Position numbers and translations under genes: made by a program. From Streptomyces spinoverrucosus (GTDB lineage Bacteria > Actinomycetota > Actinomycetes > Streptomycetales > Streptomycetaceae): a stretch of DNA of 64,000 nt. Below the pieces are notes generated by a model. It made no database searches and was not told the DNA's origin. It saw only the letters and a list, made by a program, of their open reading frames with translations. How positions within the stretch are numbered: the first letter of the stretch is position 1; every line of letters starts with the position of its first letter. The DNA lies in NCBI RefSeq assembly GCF_015712165.1, contig NZ_JADPZX010000001.1, forward strand, positions 7,087,501 through 7,151,500, given 5' to 3'. Of the stretch, positions 20,712 through 32,468 are shown one piece after another.

Positions 20712-22088
20712 CTACAGCGGCCGGATGTTGTGGTTGAAGCGGAAGACGTTGTCCGGGTCGTACCGCCGCTTCAGCGCACCCAGCCGCCACATGTTGTGGG
20801 GGCCCAGGCCGGCCCGCACCCGGTCCCGTCCCTCGTCGCCGACGAAGTTGAGGTGGACCGCGCCGGTGCTCCACGGCCGGACGGCGGCGCGCACGTCCCT
20901 GACCCAGCCCATGCACCGCTCGTCGTCCGCGGGGTCCGCCCAGCTGCCGAAGGGATGCACGGCCCAGGCCGCGTCCCGGTACGACACCGGGTGGTCGGCC
21001 GGGGCGTCGGCGACCGCGCCGCCCAGCGGGAACAGCGTGTGCCGGGTGGCCGTCGGCACCGGCAGGGAGTCCGCGAGGGCGCAGAAGACGTCCACGAAGT
21101 CGTCCGGCGCGCCGGACAGATACTCCGCCGACCAGTGGTTGCGCAGGCCGGGCGGGGCGTCTAGCAGGCACTGGGCGTCGGCGTACGGGAGCGCGGTGAC
21201 GACCTCCGACTCGTGCGGCAGCGCCAGCAGCGGCTCGGCCACCTTGCGCAGGTCCTCCTCGGACCCCGCGTACGTCAGCAGCACACAGCACAGCGGCCGG
21301 CCGACCAGCGGCGGCGGTACGAACTCCGCGCGCGGGCCGCACTGCCAGACGACGGCGCCGCTCGCCTCCAGCGGGCCGGAGTCGATGACCTCCCGGTAGG
21401 TGCGGATCGCCTCGCGGGCGTGCTCCGGGAGGTACAGCACGAGGGCGAGGGCGAACTCCGGCACCTCGTACAGCTTGAGGGTGAGCGCGGTGACGATGCC
21501 GAAGTTGCCGCCGCCGCCGTGCAGGGCCCAGAACAGCTCCGGGTTCTCGTCGGCGCTCGCGTGGGTCCGGTCGCCGTGCGCGGTGACCAGCTCGACGCCG
21601 AGCAGGTTGTCGGCGGCGAGGCCGCAGGTGCGCTCCAGCCAGCCGCTGCCGCCGCCCAGCACGCAGCCTGCGACGCCGGTGGTGGAGGCCCGCGCGCCGG
21701 TGGTGGCCAGGCCGTAGGGCTGGGTCGCGCGGTCCAGGTGGCTCGTCGTGGCGCCGCCCTCGACCCGCACGGCCTCTGCGGCGGGGTCGACGGTCACGCC
21801 GTGCATCCGGCGCAGATCGACGACCAGACCGGCGTCGTTCGTCCCCATGCCGGCGACGCTGTGCCCGCCGCCGCGCACCGCGATGTTGAGGTCCAGATCC
21901 CGGCCGAACCGCACCGCCCGGACGACGTCGGCCTCGTGCGCGCACCGCGCGATCACCGCCGGCCGCCGGTCGATCATGGCGTTGAAGACGGCCCGTGCCG
22001 CGTCGTAGCCCGGATCCCACGGGGCGAACACGTCGCCGTCGAGATCCTCGCGAAGGTCGACGAGGGCTGTGTGCGCCTTGGAGGACAT
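20712..22088 (-). CDS. FAD-linked (berberine-bridge type) oxidoreductase
   Basis: This 458-residue enzyme has an FAD-binding PCMH domain (residues about 35-210) and a C-terminal BBE domain ending FRFNHNIRPL. VRGGGHSVAG supplies the histidine that usually carries covalent FAD. The cysteine seen in bicovalent members is not at its usual place before GVAGCVLGGGSGW, so attachment is probably through His alone. No secretion signal is visible. The ATG at 22088 has AGGGAAGGGGGG upstream. Substrates of relatives range from sugars to alkaloid-like compounds, so none is proposed. Confidence 0.9.
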   Translation of the reverse strand: MSSKAHTALVDLREDLDGDVFAPWDPGYDAARAVFNAMIDRRPAVIARCAHEADVVRAVRFGRDLDLNIAVRGGGHSVAGMGTNDAGLVVDLRRMHGVTVDPAAEAVRVEGGATTSHLDRATQPYGLATTGARASTTGVAGCVLGGGSGWLERTCGLAADNLLGVELVTAHGDRTHASADENPELFWALHGGGGNFGIVTALTLKLYEVPEFALALVLYLPEHAREAIRTYREVIDSGPLEASGAVVWQCGPRAEFVPPPLVGRPLCCVLLTYAGSEEDLRKVAEPLLALPHESEVVTALPYADAQCLLDAPPGLRNHWSAEYLSGAPDDFVDVFCALADSLPVPTATRHTLFPLGGAVADAPADHPVSYRDAAWAVHPFGSWADPADDERCMGWVRDVRAAVRPWSTGAVHLNFVGDEGRDRVRAGLGPHNMWRLGALKRRYDPDNVFRFNHNIRPL

Positions 22089-22172
22089 GGCCCCCCTTCC
22101 CTGTAAGGGCGGGTGCGCTTCCAGCCTAGGCGGGCACAGCCCGTGCGGCGTGCTTAGCGGTCGTGGGCCCGC

Positions 22173-23975
22173 TCAGCCGCCGTACGCCCCCGAAGCCGTC
22201 AGGCGCAGGGCCGTGTCGATCAGGGGGACGTGGCTGAAGGCCTGGGGGAAGTTGCCCACCTGGCGCTGCAGGCGCGGGTCCCACTCCTCGGCGAGCAGGC
22301 CGAGGTCGTTGCGCAGCGACAGCAGCTTCTCGAACAGCTTGCGGGCCTCGTCGACGCGGCCGATCATCGCCAGGTCGTCGGCCATCCAGAACGAGCAGGC
22401 GAGGAAGGCGCCCTCGTCGCCGGGGAGGCCGTCGACGCCGGCGTCCTCGCCGGAGGTCGGGTAGCGCAGGATGAAGCCGTCCGGCGTGGACAGCTCGCGC
22501 TGGATGGCCTCGATGGTGCCGATGACCCGCTTGTCGTCCGGCGGCAGGAAGCCCATCTGCGGGATCAGCAGCAGCGAGGCGTCCAGCTCCTTCGAGCCGT
22601 AGGACTGCGTGAAGGTGTTGCGCTCCTTGTCGTAGCCCTTCTCGCACACGTCCCGGTGGATGTCGTCGCGCAGCTCCTTCCAGCGCTCCAGCGGGCCGTC
22701 CGCGTCGCCGGACTCCAGCAGCTTGATCGTGCGGTCGACGGCGACCCAGGCCATGACCTTGGAGTGCACGAAGTGCCGGCGGGGGCCGCGCACCTCCCAG
22801 ATGCCCTCGTCCGGCTCCTGCCAGTGGTCCTCCAGGTAGCGGATCAGCTTCAGCTGCAGCAGCGAGGCGTAGTCGCTGCGGGCCAGGCCCGTCATGTGGG
22901 CCAGGTGCAGGGCCTCGGTGACCTCGCCGTACACGTCGAGCTGGAGCTGGTGGGCGGCGCCGTTGCCGACGCGGACCGGCGCGGAGTCCTCGTAGCCGGG
23001 CAGCCAGTCCAGTTCCGCCTCGCCCAGCTCGCGCTCACCGGCGATGCCGTACATGATCTGCAGGTTCTCCGGGTCGCCGGCGACCGCGCGCAGCAGCCAC
23101 TCGCGCCAGGCGCGGGCCTCCTCGCGGTAGCCGGTGCGCAGCAGCGAGGACAGGGTGATCGCGGCGTCCCGGAGCCAGGTGTAGCGGTAGTCCCAGTTGC
23201 GCACGCCCCCGATCTCCTCCGGGAGCGAGGTCGTGGGCGCGGCGACGATGCCGCCCGTGGGCGCGTACGTCAGAGCCTTCAGCGTGATCAGCGAGCGGAC
23301 CACCGCCTCGCGGTACGGCCCGTGGTACGTGCAGTGCTCGACCCACTCGCGCCAGAAGTCCTCCGTCGCCTCCAGCGACTGCTCGGGTTCCGGCAGCGGC
23401 GGCGGCTGCTTGTGCGAGGGCTGCCAGGAGATGGTGAACGCGATCCGGTCGCCGGGCGCGACCGTGAAGTCCGCGTACGTGGTCAGCGCCTTGCCGTAGG
23501 TCTCGGTGGAGGTGTCGAACCACACGGAGTCCGGGCCCGCGACCGCGACCGTGCGCCCCTCGTGCTTGTGCACCCACGGGACGATCCGGCCGTACGAGAA
23601 ACGCATCCGCAGCGCCGACCGCATCGGCACCCGCCCCGAGACGCCCTCCACGATCCGGATCAGCTGCGGGGCACCGTCACGCGGCGGCATGAAGTCGATC
23701 ACGCGGACCGTGCCGCGCGGGGTGTCCCACTCGGATTCCAGGATCAGCGAGTCGCCGCGGTAGCCCCGCCGGGCGGCGGTCGGCGGCTCGGCGTCGGCGG
23801 CGTGCGCGGGGCCGATCCGCCAGAAGCCGTGTTCCTCGGTGCCCAGCAGACCGGCGAAGATGGCGTGCGAGTCGAAGCGGGGCAGGCACAGCCAGTCGAC
23901 TGTGCCGTCCCGGCAGACCAGGGCAGCGGTCTGCATGTCTCCGATGAGTGCGTAGTCTTCGATGCGCCCGGCCAC
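22173..23975 (-). CDS. Glycoside hydrolase family 15 protein
   Basis: This 600-residue cytoplasmic enzyme belongs to the GH15 group that includes actinobacterial trehalases and glucoamylase-like proteins. An N-terminal beta-sandwich domain (RIEDYALIGDMQTAALVCRDGTVDWLCLPRFDS, quoted in part as RIEDYALIGDMQTAALV and DWLCLPRFDS) precedes an (alpha/alpha)6 barrel. The barrel includes GGVRNWDYRYTWLRDAA and the catalytic-acid region GLLAEEWDPRLQRQVGNFPQA. The GTG at 23975 is chosen because GGAG lies six bases upstream and the conserved sequence begins there. A further-upstream ATG at 24113 would add 46 unconserved residues. Whether it cleaves trehalose or alpha-glucans is open. Confidence 0.9.
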   Translation of the reverse strand: MAGRIEDYALIGDMQTAALVCRDGTVDWLCLPRFDSHAIFAGLLGTEEHGFWRIGPAHAADAEPPTAARRGYRGDSLILESEWDTPRGTVRVIDFMPPRDGAPQLIRIVEGVSGRVPMRSALRMRFSYGRIVPWVHKHEGRTVAVAGPDSVWFDTSTETYGKALTTYADFTVAPGDRIAFTISWQPSHKQPPPLPEPEQSLEATEDFWREWVEHCTYHGPYREAVVRSLITLKALTYAPTGGIVAAPTTSLPEEIGGVRNWDYRYTWLRDAAITLSSLLRTGYREEARAWREWLLRAVAGDPENLQIMYGIAGERELGEAELDWLPGYEDSAPVRVGNGAAHQLQLDVYGEVTEALHLAHMTGLARSDYASLLQLKLIRYLEDHWQEPDEGIWEVRGPRRHFVHSKVMAWVAVDRTIKLLESGDADGPLERWKELRDDIHRDVCEKGYDKERNTFTQSYGSKELDASLLLIPQMGFLPPDDKRVIGTIEAIQRELSTPDGFILRYPTSGEDAGVDGLPGDEGAFLACSFWMADDLAMIGRVDEARKLFEKLLSLRNDLGLLAEEWDPRLQRQVGNFPQAFSHVPLIDTALRLTASGAYGG

Positions 23976-24477
23976 GTGCAACTCCAGTCGAACGGCCACG
24001 TCGCCCCACAGGGGGCTTTCGCTAGTGCGGTCAAGGGGTCGTTGTAATGCGTCGTTGAGCTGTGAAGTAAAACCGTCGCTCTGCCCGGAGGCAAAACGAC
24101 CGTCGTTGCTCAACGATCTGACGAGCTCGTGTTGTTCCGGTGCTTACGGGCGGGGGTGGTGCCGTGTTGCCGGCCGGCTCGGCAGCGAGTGTCCGAGCAG
24201 GATACGACGCACGTAGATGATCTGCGTGCCGCTCCGGGCAACGCGCCTGCGCCGAACGAGTGAGCACCGGGTGAGAAACAGGTGAGCGGTACGCGTACGT
24301 GGCGGGCCGTGCGCGCAGAGTGGCCGGGCGCCATCGGGCCCTGGCGCTGTTACCCTGGTAGCCCGTGGACCGGTGGGCTTGAAACCCCCGAACCGCAGCG
24401 ACGGCACCCCCGGCACCGCCCGGCACGGCAGCCGCACCGCACCCCCAGACCGAGACCACGGGAGCCTCCTCTTGGCC
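23976..24477. promoter_or_regulatory. Divergent control region between GH15 gene and pyrG
   Basis: This 502-bp region lies between divergent genes. It holds a perfect palindrome TCGTTGCTCAACGA at 24103-24116, and CGTCGTTGAG at about 24050 repeats its half-site, which makes a small regulator site for the GH15 gene possible. The pyrG-proximal part contains CTGTTACCCTGGTAG near 24347, a plausible -10 area. I see no gene, tRNA or riboswitch in it. Confidence 0.5.
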
Positions 24478-26127
<1,650 letters not shown>

Positions 26128-26145
26128 CACACCAGTTGTACGGTG

Positions 26146-26189
26146 GCCGGGGTGCATATCTTCAAAGGTGAGCACCCCGGCTGTTTTTT
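26146..26189 (+). terminator. pyrG terminator
   Basis: GCCGGGGTGC and GCACCCCGGC form a perfect 10-bp stem with a 16-nt loop, followed by TGTTTTTTG. The T run is also the start of a triple direct repeat. Confidence 0.9.
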
Positions 26190-26228
26190 GCACATCTGGT
26201 TTTTGCACGACTGCTTTTTGCACGACTG
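26183..26228 (+). repeat. Three tandem 15-16 bp direct repeats
   Basis: GTTTTTTGCACATCTG, GTTTTTGCACGACTG and CTTTTTGCACGACTG lie head to tail. They start in the pyrG terminator T tract and end 24 bp before the NUDIX start codon. They could be a binding array or a local duplication. Confidence 0.85.
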
Positions 26229-26252
26229 GCGGTACCTCCGGAAGGACAGGGC

Positions 26253-26879
26253 ATGACGATCAGGGACACCCGCGAGGAGTGGGAGATCCGGGCGACGGAC
26301 ACCCCCTTCGTGGGCAACAAGACCTCGGTCCGCACGGACGACGTGGTCATGCCCGACGGCACGGTCGTGCGCCGCGACTACCAGGTCCACCCCGGCTCGG
26401 TGGCGGTCCTCGCCCTCGACGACGCCGGCCGGGTGCTGGTGCTGCGGCAGTACCGGCACCCGGTGCGCCAGAAGCTGTGGGAGATCCCGGCCGGCCTGCT
26501 CGACGTGCCCGGCGAGAACCCGCTGCACGCCGCCCAGCGCGAGCTGTACGAGGAGGCGCACGTCAAGGCCGAGGACTGGCGGGTGCTGACCGACGTCTAC
26601 ACCACGCCCGGCGGCTGCGACGAGGCCGTGCGCATCTTCCTCGCCCGCGGCCTGTCCGACGCCGAGGGTGAGCGGTTCGAGGCCGAGCACGAGGAGATCG
26701 ACCTGGAGCTCGCGCGGGTCCCCCTCGAGGAGCTGGTACGCGGCATCCTGGCCGGTGAGCTGCACAACACCTGCCTGGTCGTGGGCGTGCTGTCGCTGGT
26801 CGCCGCGGAGCGGGGCGACGGGCTCGACGCGCTGCGTCCGGCGCAGGCGCCGTGGCCGGCCCGCCCCTTCGAAGCCTGA
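26253..26879 (+). CDS. NUDIX hydrolase, ADP-ribose pyrophosphatase type
   Basis: This 208-residue enzyme has an N-terminal strand-rich domain that dimerises in ADP-ribose pyrophosphatases. The NUDIX box is GLLDVPGENPLHAAQRELYEEAHV (quoted in parts GLLDVPGENPLHAAQREL and YEEAHV), which fits GX5EX7REUXEEXGU except that the last glycine is H. The downstream PGGCDEAVRIFLARG is typical of the ADP-ribose subfamily. It splits ADP-ribose to AMP and ribose 5-phosphate. GGAAGG precedes the ATG. The pyrG-NUDIX order is conserved in actinobacteria. Confidence 0.92.
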   Translation: MTIRDTREEWEIRATDTPFVGNKTSVRTDDVVMPDGTVVRRDYQVHPGSVAVLALDDAGRVLVLRQYRHPVRQKLWEIPAGLLDVPGENPLHAAQRELYEEAHVKAEDWRVLTDVYTTPGGCDEAVRIFLARGLSDAEGERFEAEHEEIDLELARVPLEELVRGILAGELHNTCLVVGVLSLVAAERGDGLDALRPAQAPWPARPFEA

Positions 26880-27051
26880 GCCGCCGTCCGGGGCACCCGG
26901 ATCCTCCGGTGTGACGATCGCCTGATCCGATCGGGGGATGTGCCCGCCGTGCTCCGCCCGGTTCGTCGCAGAGCGTGAACTAGGCTCTTGAAACGCCCGA
27001 ACCGGAGTCCCGGCGGGCTTTTGCGCGTGTGGTGGGACGGGAGTGTGGCCC

Positions 27052-29115
27052 GTGACGGATCAGGCGGTGGACACAGACGGCGTACAGGTGCCGGGCAGGT
27101 CTGCGAAGAGCCAGTTCCTGGGCCGCACACGGGAGTTGAAGGAACTGCGCGCCGACATCGAGCGTGCGGGACTGGACACCCTCTCCGGCCGCAAGGCCCC
27201 ACGCGCGCGCGTACTGCTGATCGCGGGCCGCCCCGGCTCCGGCCGTACGGCCCTCGCCGAGGAGCTGGTACGACAGGTCGCCGGCCGCTACCCGGACGGG
27301 GTGCTGCGCGCCCGGCTCAGCGAACCCGACGGCACCCCCGTACCGGTCGCCCGCACCGCGGCGGACCTGCTCACCGCCCTGGACCTGCCGACCCCGCCCG
27401 GGGCCGCCGAGGACGACCTCACGGCGGCGCTCCGTGAGGCCCTGACCGGCCGCCGGGTCCTGCTCCTGCTGGACGACGCGGCCGACGCCGAGCAGGTCGA
27501 CGCCCTGCTCCCGGACACCCCGGACTGCCTGGTCGTCGCCGTCGCGCAGGGTCCGCTGACCGGTATCTCGGACGTCCGCCCGTGCACCCTCGGCGGCCTC
27601 GACACCAAGTCCGCCGTCGAACTGCTGTCCCAGCACACCGGCTCCGTCCGGATCACCGTCGACCCACGGGCGGCGGAGGGACTCGTCGAGGCGTGCCAGG
27701 CCCAGCCCGCCGCGCTGGTGCTGGCCGGCGGCTGGCTCGCCGCCCGCCCCCAGTCGGCCGTGGCCGACCTCACCAAGCAACTGCACGCCGAGAGCCAGGA
27801 CGGGACACCGCTCAGCCGGGTCTTCCGGTTGGTCTACTCCTCGCTGCCCGGCTCCGCCGCCCGGATCCTGCGGCTGCTCTCCCTCGCCCCCGCCGGCTGC
27901 ATCGACCCGCACACCGCCTCCGCGCTCGCCGGCTGCTCGGTCAACGGCGCCCGGCACACCCTGGACGACTTCGTCGCCCTCGGCCTGCTGCGCAGCAGCG
28001 ACCCGCAGCTGCCGGAGTACGAGGTGCCCGGCTGTCTGCACCCGCTGCTGCGCGCCGTCACCGAGGCCGAGGACCGCCCCGCCGAGCTGCAGCTGGCCCG
28101 CGCCCGGCTGCTGGAGCGGACGGTACGGCTGCTGCAGTCCTGCCGGGCGATCACCGAGACGGACAACCCGCAGGCCCGCGAGAAGCTGGCCGGCACCCCG
28201 CGTGCCCTGCGCTTTCCCAGTCCCCGGGCGGCCGCCGACTGGCTGCGCCTGCGCCGCCCGGCCCTGCTCGCCTCGGCCCGGCTCGCGGTGGCCGACGGGG
28301 AGCTGGACACGCTGGCCCGGCGGCTGATGTCCCAGCTGGTGCGGGCGATGGTGGCCCACTTCGGGATGCAGGCCGCCGCCCCCGACCTGTACGGCATCCA
28401 CCGGCTCGTCCTCGATGTGGCCGTGCGCCGGGATCTGCCCCGGGAGCAGGCGGCGGCGCTGCTGAATCTGGGCGATCTGGACGCCAGGACCGGCCGGACG
28501 GCCGACGCCCTGGCCCGCTACCGGGCCGCGCTGGACGCCGGGCGCCGGGCGAACGACCCGTATGCGACCGGTCGCGCGATGGAATCCGTAGGGGGCGCAC
28601 ACCAGGAGCTCGGGGATCACGACCGGGCCGCCGACTGGTTCGGCCGGGCCCTGGCCGAGCGCTTGGCCCGCGGGGAGCGCGAGGAGGCCGCCCGGCTGTA
28701 CGGCCGGATCGGGACGGCGTACACCTACGCGGGCCACTACGGCGAGGCGCAGCGCAACTGGCGGGCCGCCATCGCCGGGTACCGGAAACTGGGCGACGTG
28801 GCCGCCCATGCCCGGGCGTTGAGCGAGTTGGCGCGGGTGCAGGAGTACGCGGGGCGGCCCGAGGAGTCGCTGCGTACCTGCCAGGAAGCCGTCGAGTGGG
28901 CGCGGCGCGCGGAGGACGCCCGGCTGCAGGCCGCGCTGCATCTGCGGCTGGCCGACACGCTGGAGCATCTAGGTGATCCGACGGCCGCCCTGCTGCACCG
29001 CAGCGCCGCCGAGCGCATGCTGGGGGATGAGATCCAGGAGGCCGAAACGCCAGATCCAGCCACGGAACAAGCCGCTAACGCCTGCGAAATCCGTAGTACA
29101 TCCGCTGAAGATTGA
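27052..29115 (+). CDS. STAND-type ATPase with TPR repeats
   Basis: This 687-residue protein has an NB-ARC-like NTPase domain. QFLGRTRELKELRADIE precedes Walker A LIAGRPGSGRTALAEEL near residue 65, with the usual Lys replaced by Arg, and Walker B RVLLLLDDAADAEQVD. A winged-helix-like region follows, then C-terminal TPRs from about residue 460 to 660 (ALLNLGDLDARTGRTADALARYRAAL, AGHYGEAQRNWRAAIAGYRKLGD, quoted in part). Such proteins act as oligomerising switches. The GTG at 27052 has GGGAG eight bases upstream. It lies between the NUDIX gene and ald; its trigger is unknown. Confidence 0.85.
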   Translation: MTDQAVDTDGVQVPGRSAKSQFLGRTRELKELRADIERAGLDTLSGRKAPRARVLLIAGRPGSGRTALAEELVRQVAGRYPDGVLRARLSEPDGTPVPVARTAADLLTALDLPTPPGAAEDDLTAALREALTGRRVLLLLDDAADAEQVDALLPDTPDCLVVAVAQGPLTGISDVRPCTLGGLDTKSAVELLSQHTGSVRITVDPRAAEGLVEACQAQPAALVLAGGWLAARPQSAVADLTKQLHAESQDGTPLSRVFRLVYSSLPGSAARILRLLSLAPAGCIDPHTASALAGCSVNGARHTLDDFVALGLLRSSDPQLPEYEVPGCLHPLLRAVTEAEDRPAELQLARARLLERTVRLLQSCRAITETDNPQAREKLAGTPRALRFPSPRAAADWLRLRRPALLASARLAVADGELDTLARRLMSQLVRAMVAHFGMQAAAPDLYGIHRLVLDVAVRRDLPREQAAALLNLGDLDARTGRTADALARYRAALDAGRRANDPYATGRAMESVGGAHQELGDHDRAADWFGRALAERLARGEREEAARLYGRIGTAYTYAGHYGEAQRNWRAAIAGYRKLGDVAAHARALSELARVQEYAGRPEESLRTCQEAVEWARRAEDARLQAALHLRLADTLEHLGDPTAALLHRSAAERMLGDEIQEAETPDPATEQAANACEIRSTSAED

Positions 29116-29256
29116 TGCAATGAAAGGCTAGACAGCGGGAACGCCTTCATTAGACTGGCTCTGCCGCACGTTCTCCTGCGGTGTCTCCCGGTGTGCCCTG
29201 TACATCCGGGTATGTCGCGTAATACACCCCCCTCTGAGCCAAGGACCGTGATCGAC

Positions 29257-30372
<1,116 letters not shown>

Positions 30373-30717
30373 GTCACCTTTTCGTAAAGGCGATACGTCA
30401 ACACAGGTCGTCAACCGACAGCATCCGGCCGGACCTTGCCCGACGAGGTCCGGCCGGATGTGTGTATGGTCACTTTGCGACGCTCGGTCAACTCGCCTCG
30501 AACGTAACCCTTGAACCGATTCGCACACCGGTGAAACCTGCCGTGCGACGGCCGTACGCCCTTGACAGAGGGATGTTTCATTGCCGACACATCCTGCCGG
30601 GTCCGGCGGATTGTGTTGCTGCGGACGCCCGACACGCCATAGAGTCGCCAACCGTCGGCATGGTGCCACGCTGACCTGTCTAGAAGTTTCCTGGTCACCA
30701 AGGAGGTAAGACGACTT
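30373..30717. promoter_or_regulatory. Spacer between ald and the parA-scpAB operon
   Basis: This 345-bp spacer contains the ald terminator at 30422-30460, then the promoter region of the segregation operon. TTGACA at 30562-30567 is a candidate -35 element but I find no convincing -10 at 17-18 bp. TGTTTCA at 30574-30580 resembles half of a parS site and lacks the other half. No gene is seen. Confidence 0.5.
30422..30465 (+). terminator. ald terminator
   Basis: CATCCGGCCGGACCT and its exact complement make a 15-bp stem with a nine-base loop (30437-30445), followed by TGTGT rather than a T run. It is very strong and starts 50 bp after the ald stop. Confidence 0.9.
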
Positions 30718-31896
30718 GTGAATGAGTCGACATTTTCTCCCGGGGGTGGTCAACCAGGAAGCCCTGCGCGGGGCCAGGCTCCCGCGGGGTTCGAGGCTGT
30801 CGGCTCCGTAGCGGTGCGCACCTTCGCAGCCCACCAGAGTCACCACAAGTCAGGGGTGACTCAGCCAGCACACCAGAGCATGGATGGCCATCACGTGAAC
30901 GCCATGGCCGGCGACGGAAGTGGCGCGCCCCACAACCACTTCGCCGACTACGAGGAACTGCCCGAAGGGCACTTCTACGACCCGGACGCCGAGTACGAGC
31001 CCGACCCGGAGTACGCGGCCACGCTCGCGCCCGACGCGGCCCGCCAGCGCCGTGAGCGCATCGGCCCGACCGGGCGCCCGCTGCCGTACTTCCCGATCCC
31101 GGGCCCGCTGACCGACCACGGGCCCGCGACGATCATCGCGATGTGCAACCAGAAGGGCGGCGTCGGCAAGACGACGTCCACCATCAATCTGGGTGCCGCG
31201 CTCGCGGAGTACGGACGCCGGGTGCTGCTGGTGGACTTCGACCCGCAGGGCGCGCTGTCGGTCGGTCTCGGCGTCAACCCCATGGAGCTGGACCTCACCG
31301 TCTACAACCTGCTCATGGAGCGGGGCCTGGCGGCCGACGAGGTGCTGCTGAAGACCGCGGTCCCCAACATGGACCTGCTGCCCAGCAACATCGACCTGTC
31401 GGCGGCCGAGGTCCAGCTGGTCTCCGAGGTGGCCCGCGAGTCGTCGCTGCAGCGCGCGCTGAAACCGCTGCTGCCGGACTACGACTACATCGTGATCGAC
31501 TGTCAGCCCTCGCTCGGCCTGCTCACCGTGAACGCCCTGACGGCCGCTCACAAGGTGATCGTGCCGCTGGAGTGCGAGTTCTTCGCCCTGCGCGGTGTGG
31601 CGCTGCTGACCGAGACCATCGAGAAGGTCCAGGAGCGGCTGAACCCGGAGCTGGAGCTCGACGGGATCCTCGCCACGATGTACGACTCGCGCACCGTGCA
31701 CAGCCGCGAGGTGCTCGCGCGCGTCGTCGAGGCGTTCGACGACCACGTCTACCACACGGTCATCGGGCGCACGGTCCGCTTCCCGGAGACCACGGTCGCC
31801 GGAGAGCCGATCACCACGTACGCGTCCAACTCCGTCGGTGCCGCCGCCTATCGCCAGCTCGCCAGGGAGGTGCTCGCCCGGTGTCACGCCGAGTGA
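30718..31896 (+). CDS. ParA-like ATPase of the scpAB operon
   Basis: This 392-residue protein has about 135 residues of unconserved, His/Gly/acidic-rich N-terminal extension, then a ParA/Soj ATPase domain. Deviant Walker A is CNQKGGVGKTTSTINLGAAL with both lysines, followed by LLVDFDPQGALSVGLG and the Walker B-like YIVIDCQPSLGLLTVNAL. GTG at 30718 has AAGGAGG 11 bases upstream. This is not the oriC-linked ParA: it is the first gene of an operon with an RHH-like protein, ScpA, ScpB and RluB, and overlaps the next gene by 16 bp. It probably works with condensin in chromosome organisation. Confidence 0.9.
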   Translation: MNESTFSPGGGQPGSPARGQAPAGFEAVGSVAVRTFAAHQSHHKSGVTQPAHQSMDGHHVNAMAGDGSGAPHNHFADYEELPEGHFYDPDAEYEPDPEYAATLAPDAARQRRERIGPTGRPLPYFPIPGPLTDHGPATIIAMCNQKGGVGKTTSTINLGAALAEYGRRVLLVDFDPQGALSVGLGVNPMELDLTVYNLLMERGLAADEVLLKTAVPNMDLLPSNIDLSAAEVQLVSEVARESSLQRALKPLLPDYDYIVIDCQPSLGLLTVNALTAAHKVIVPLECEFFALRGVALLTETIEKVQERLNPELELDGILATMYDSRTVHSREVLARVVEAFDDHVYHTVIGRTVRFPETTVAGEPITTYASNSVGAAAYRQLAREVLARCHAE

Positions 31897-32450
31897 GTCT
31901 GCCGGGGGCCGACGAACTGTTCCGTACGACAGGGGGAATGGCGCTCCAGGCATCCACTCCCCGGCGTGGCGCCAACGGCGAGGCCCGGGTGCCGCCTCCC
32001 GCGGGGGAGGGCGACACGGCGGCCGCCGCCACGGAGGACGCGCCACAGGCCGTTCCCGCGCAGGGCGGGGACGGCGAGGGCGCGGAGCATGTCGCGGCCG
32101 ACGCGGAGCCGGCCGACGCCGAGTCGCGCAGCCGGGGCGCGGAGCGCTCCTCGCGGCGCCAGGGACAGGCGGCGGCGCAGGAAGGTTCTGCCGCGGCGAC
32201 GCCCCGCAAGCGCGGACGGGCGGCCGCGCGGCGGCCCAGTGGGCGTGAGCGGCACGACGAGAAGATCACGGTGTACGTGTCCGCCGAGGAGCTCATGGAT
32301 CTGGAGCACGCGCGCCTCGTGCTGCGGGGCGAGCACGGGCTGGCCGTCGACCGGGGGCGCATCGTGCGCGAGGCGGTCGCCGTGGTGCTGGCCGACCTGG
32401 AGACCCGGGGGGACGCCAGCATCCTCGTACGACGGCTCCGTGGGCGGTAG
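31881..32450 (+). CDS. Ribbon-helix-helix-like partner protein
   Basis: This 189-residue protein has about 120 residues of Ala/Glu/Arg-rich disordered sequence. A C-terminal segment looks like a ribbon-helix-helix fold: strand KITVYVSAEELMDLEHARL, turn, then helix DRGRIVREAVAVVLADLETRG. RHH proteins often bind DNA and activate ParA-type ATPases. The assignment is by pattern and context only. The GTG at 31881 has GGGAGG ten bases upstream; GTG at 31893 (GTGA overlap with the parA-like stop) is an alternative start. Confidence 0.7.
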   Translation: MSRRVSLPGADELFRTTGGMALQASTPRRGANGEARVPPPAGEGDTAAAATEDAPQAVPAQGGDGEGAEHVAADAEPADAESRSRGAERSSRRQGQAAAQEGSAAATPRKRGRAAARRPSGRERHDEKITVYVSAEELMDLEHARLVLRGEHGLAVDRGRIVREAVAVVLADLETRGDASILVRRLRGR

Positions 32451-32468
32451 CGGTAGCCTGCGGGGGCT

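Noticed and set aside
30562..30595. parS site before the ParA-like gene
   Set aside because: Only a half-site TGTTTCA is present; the symmetric TGAAACA half is missing.
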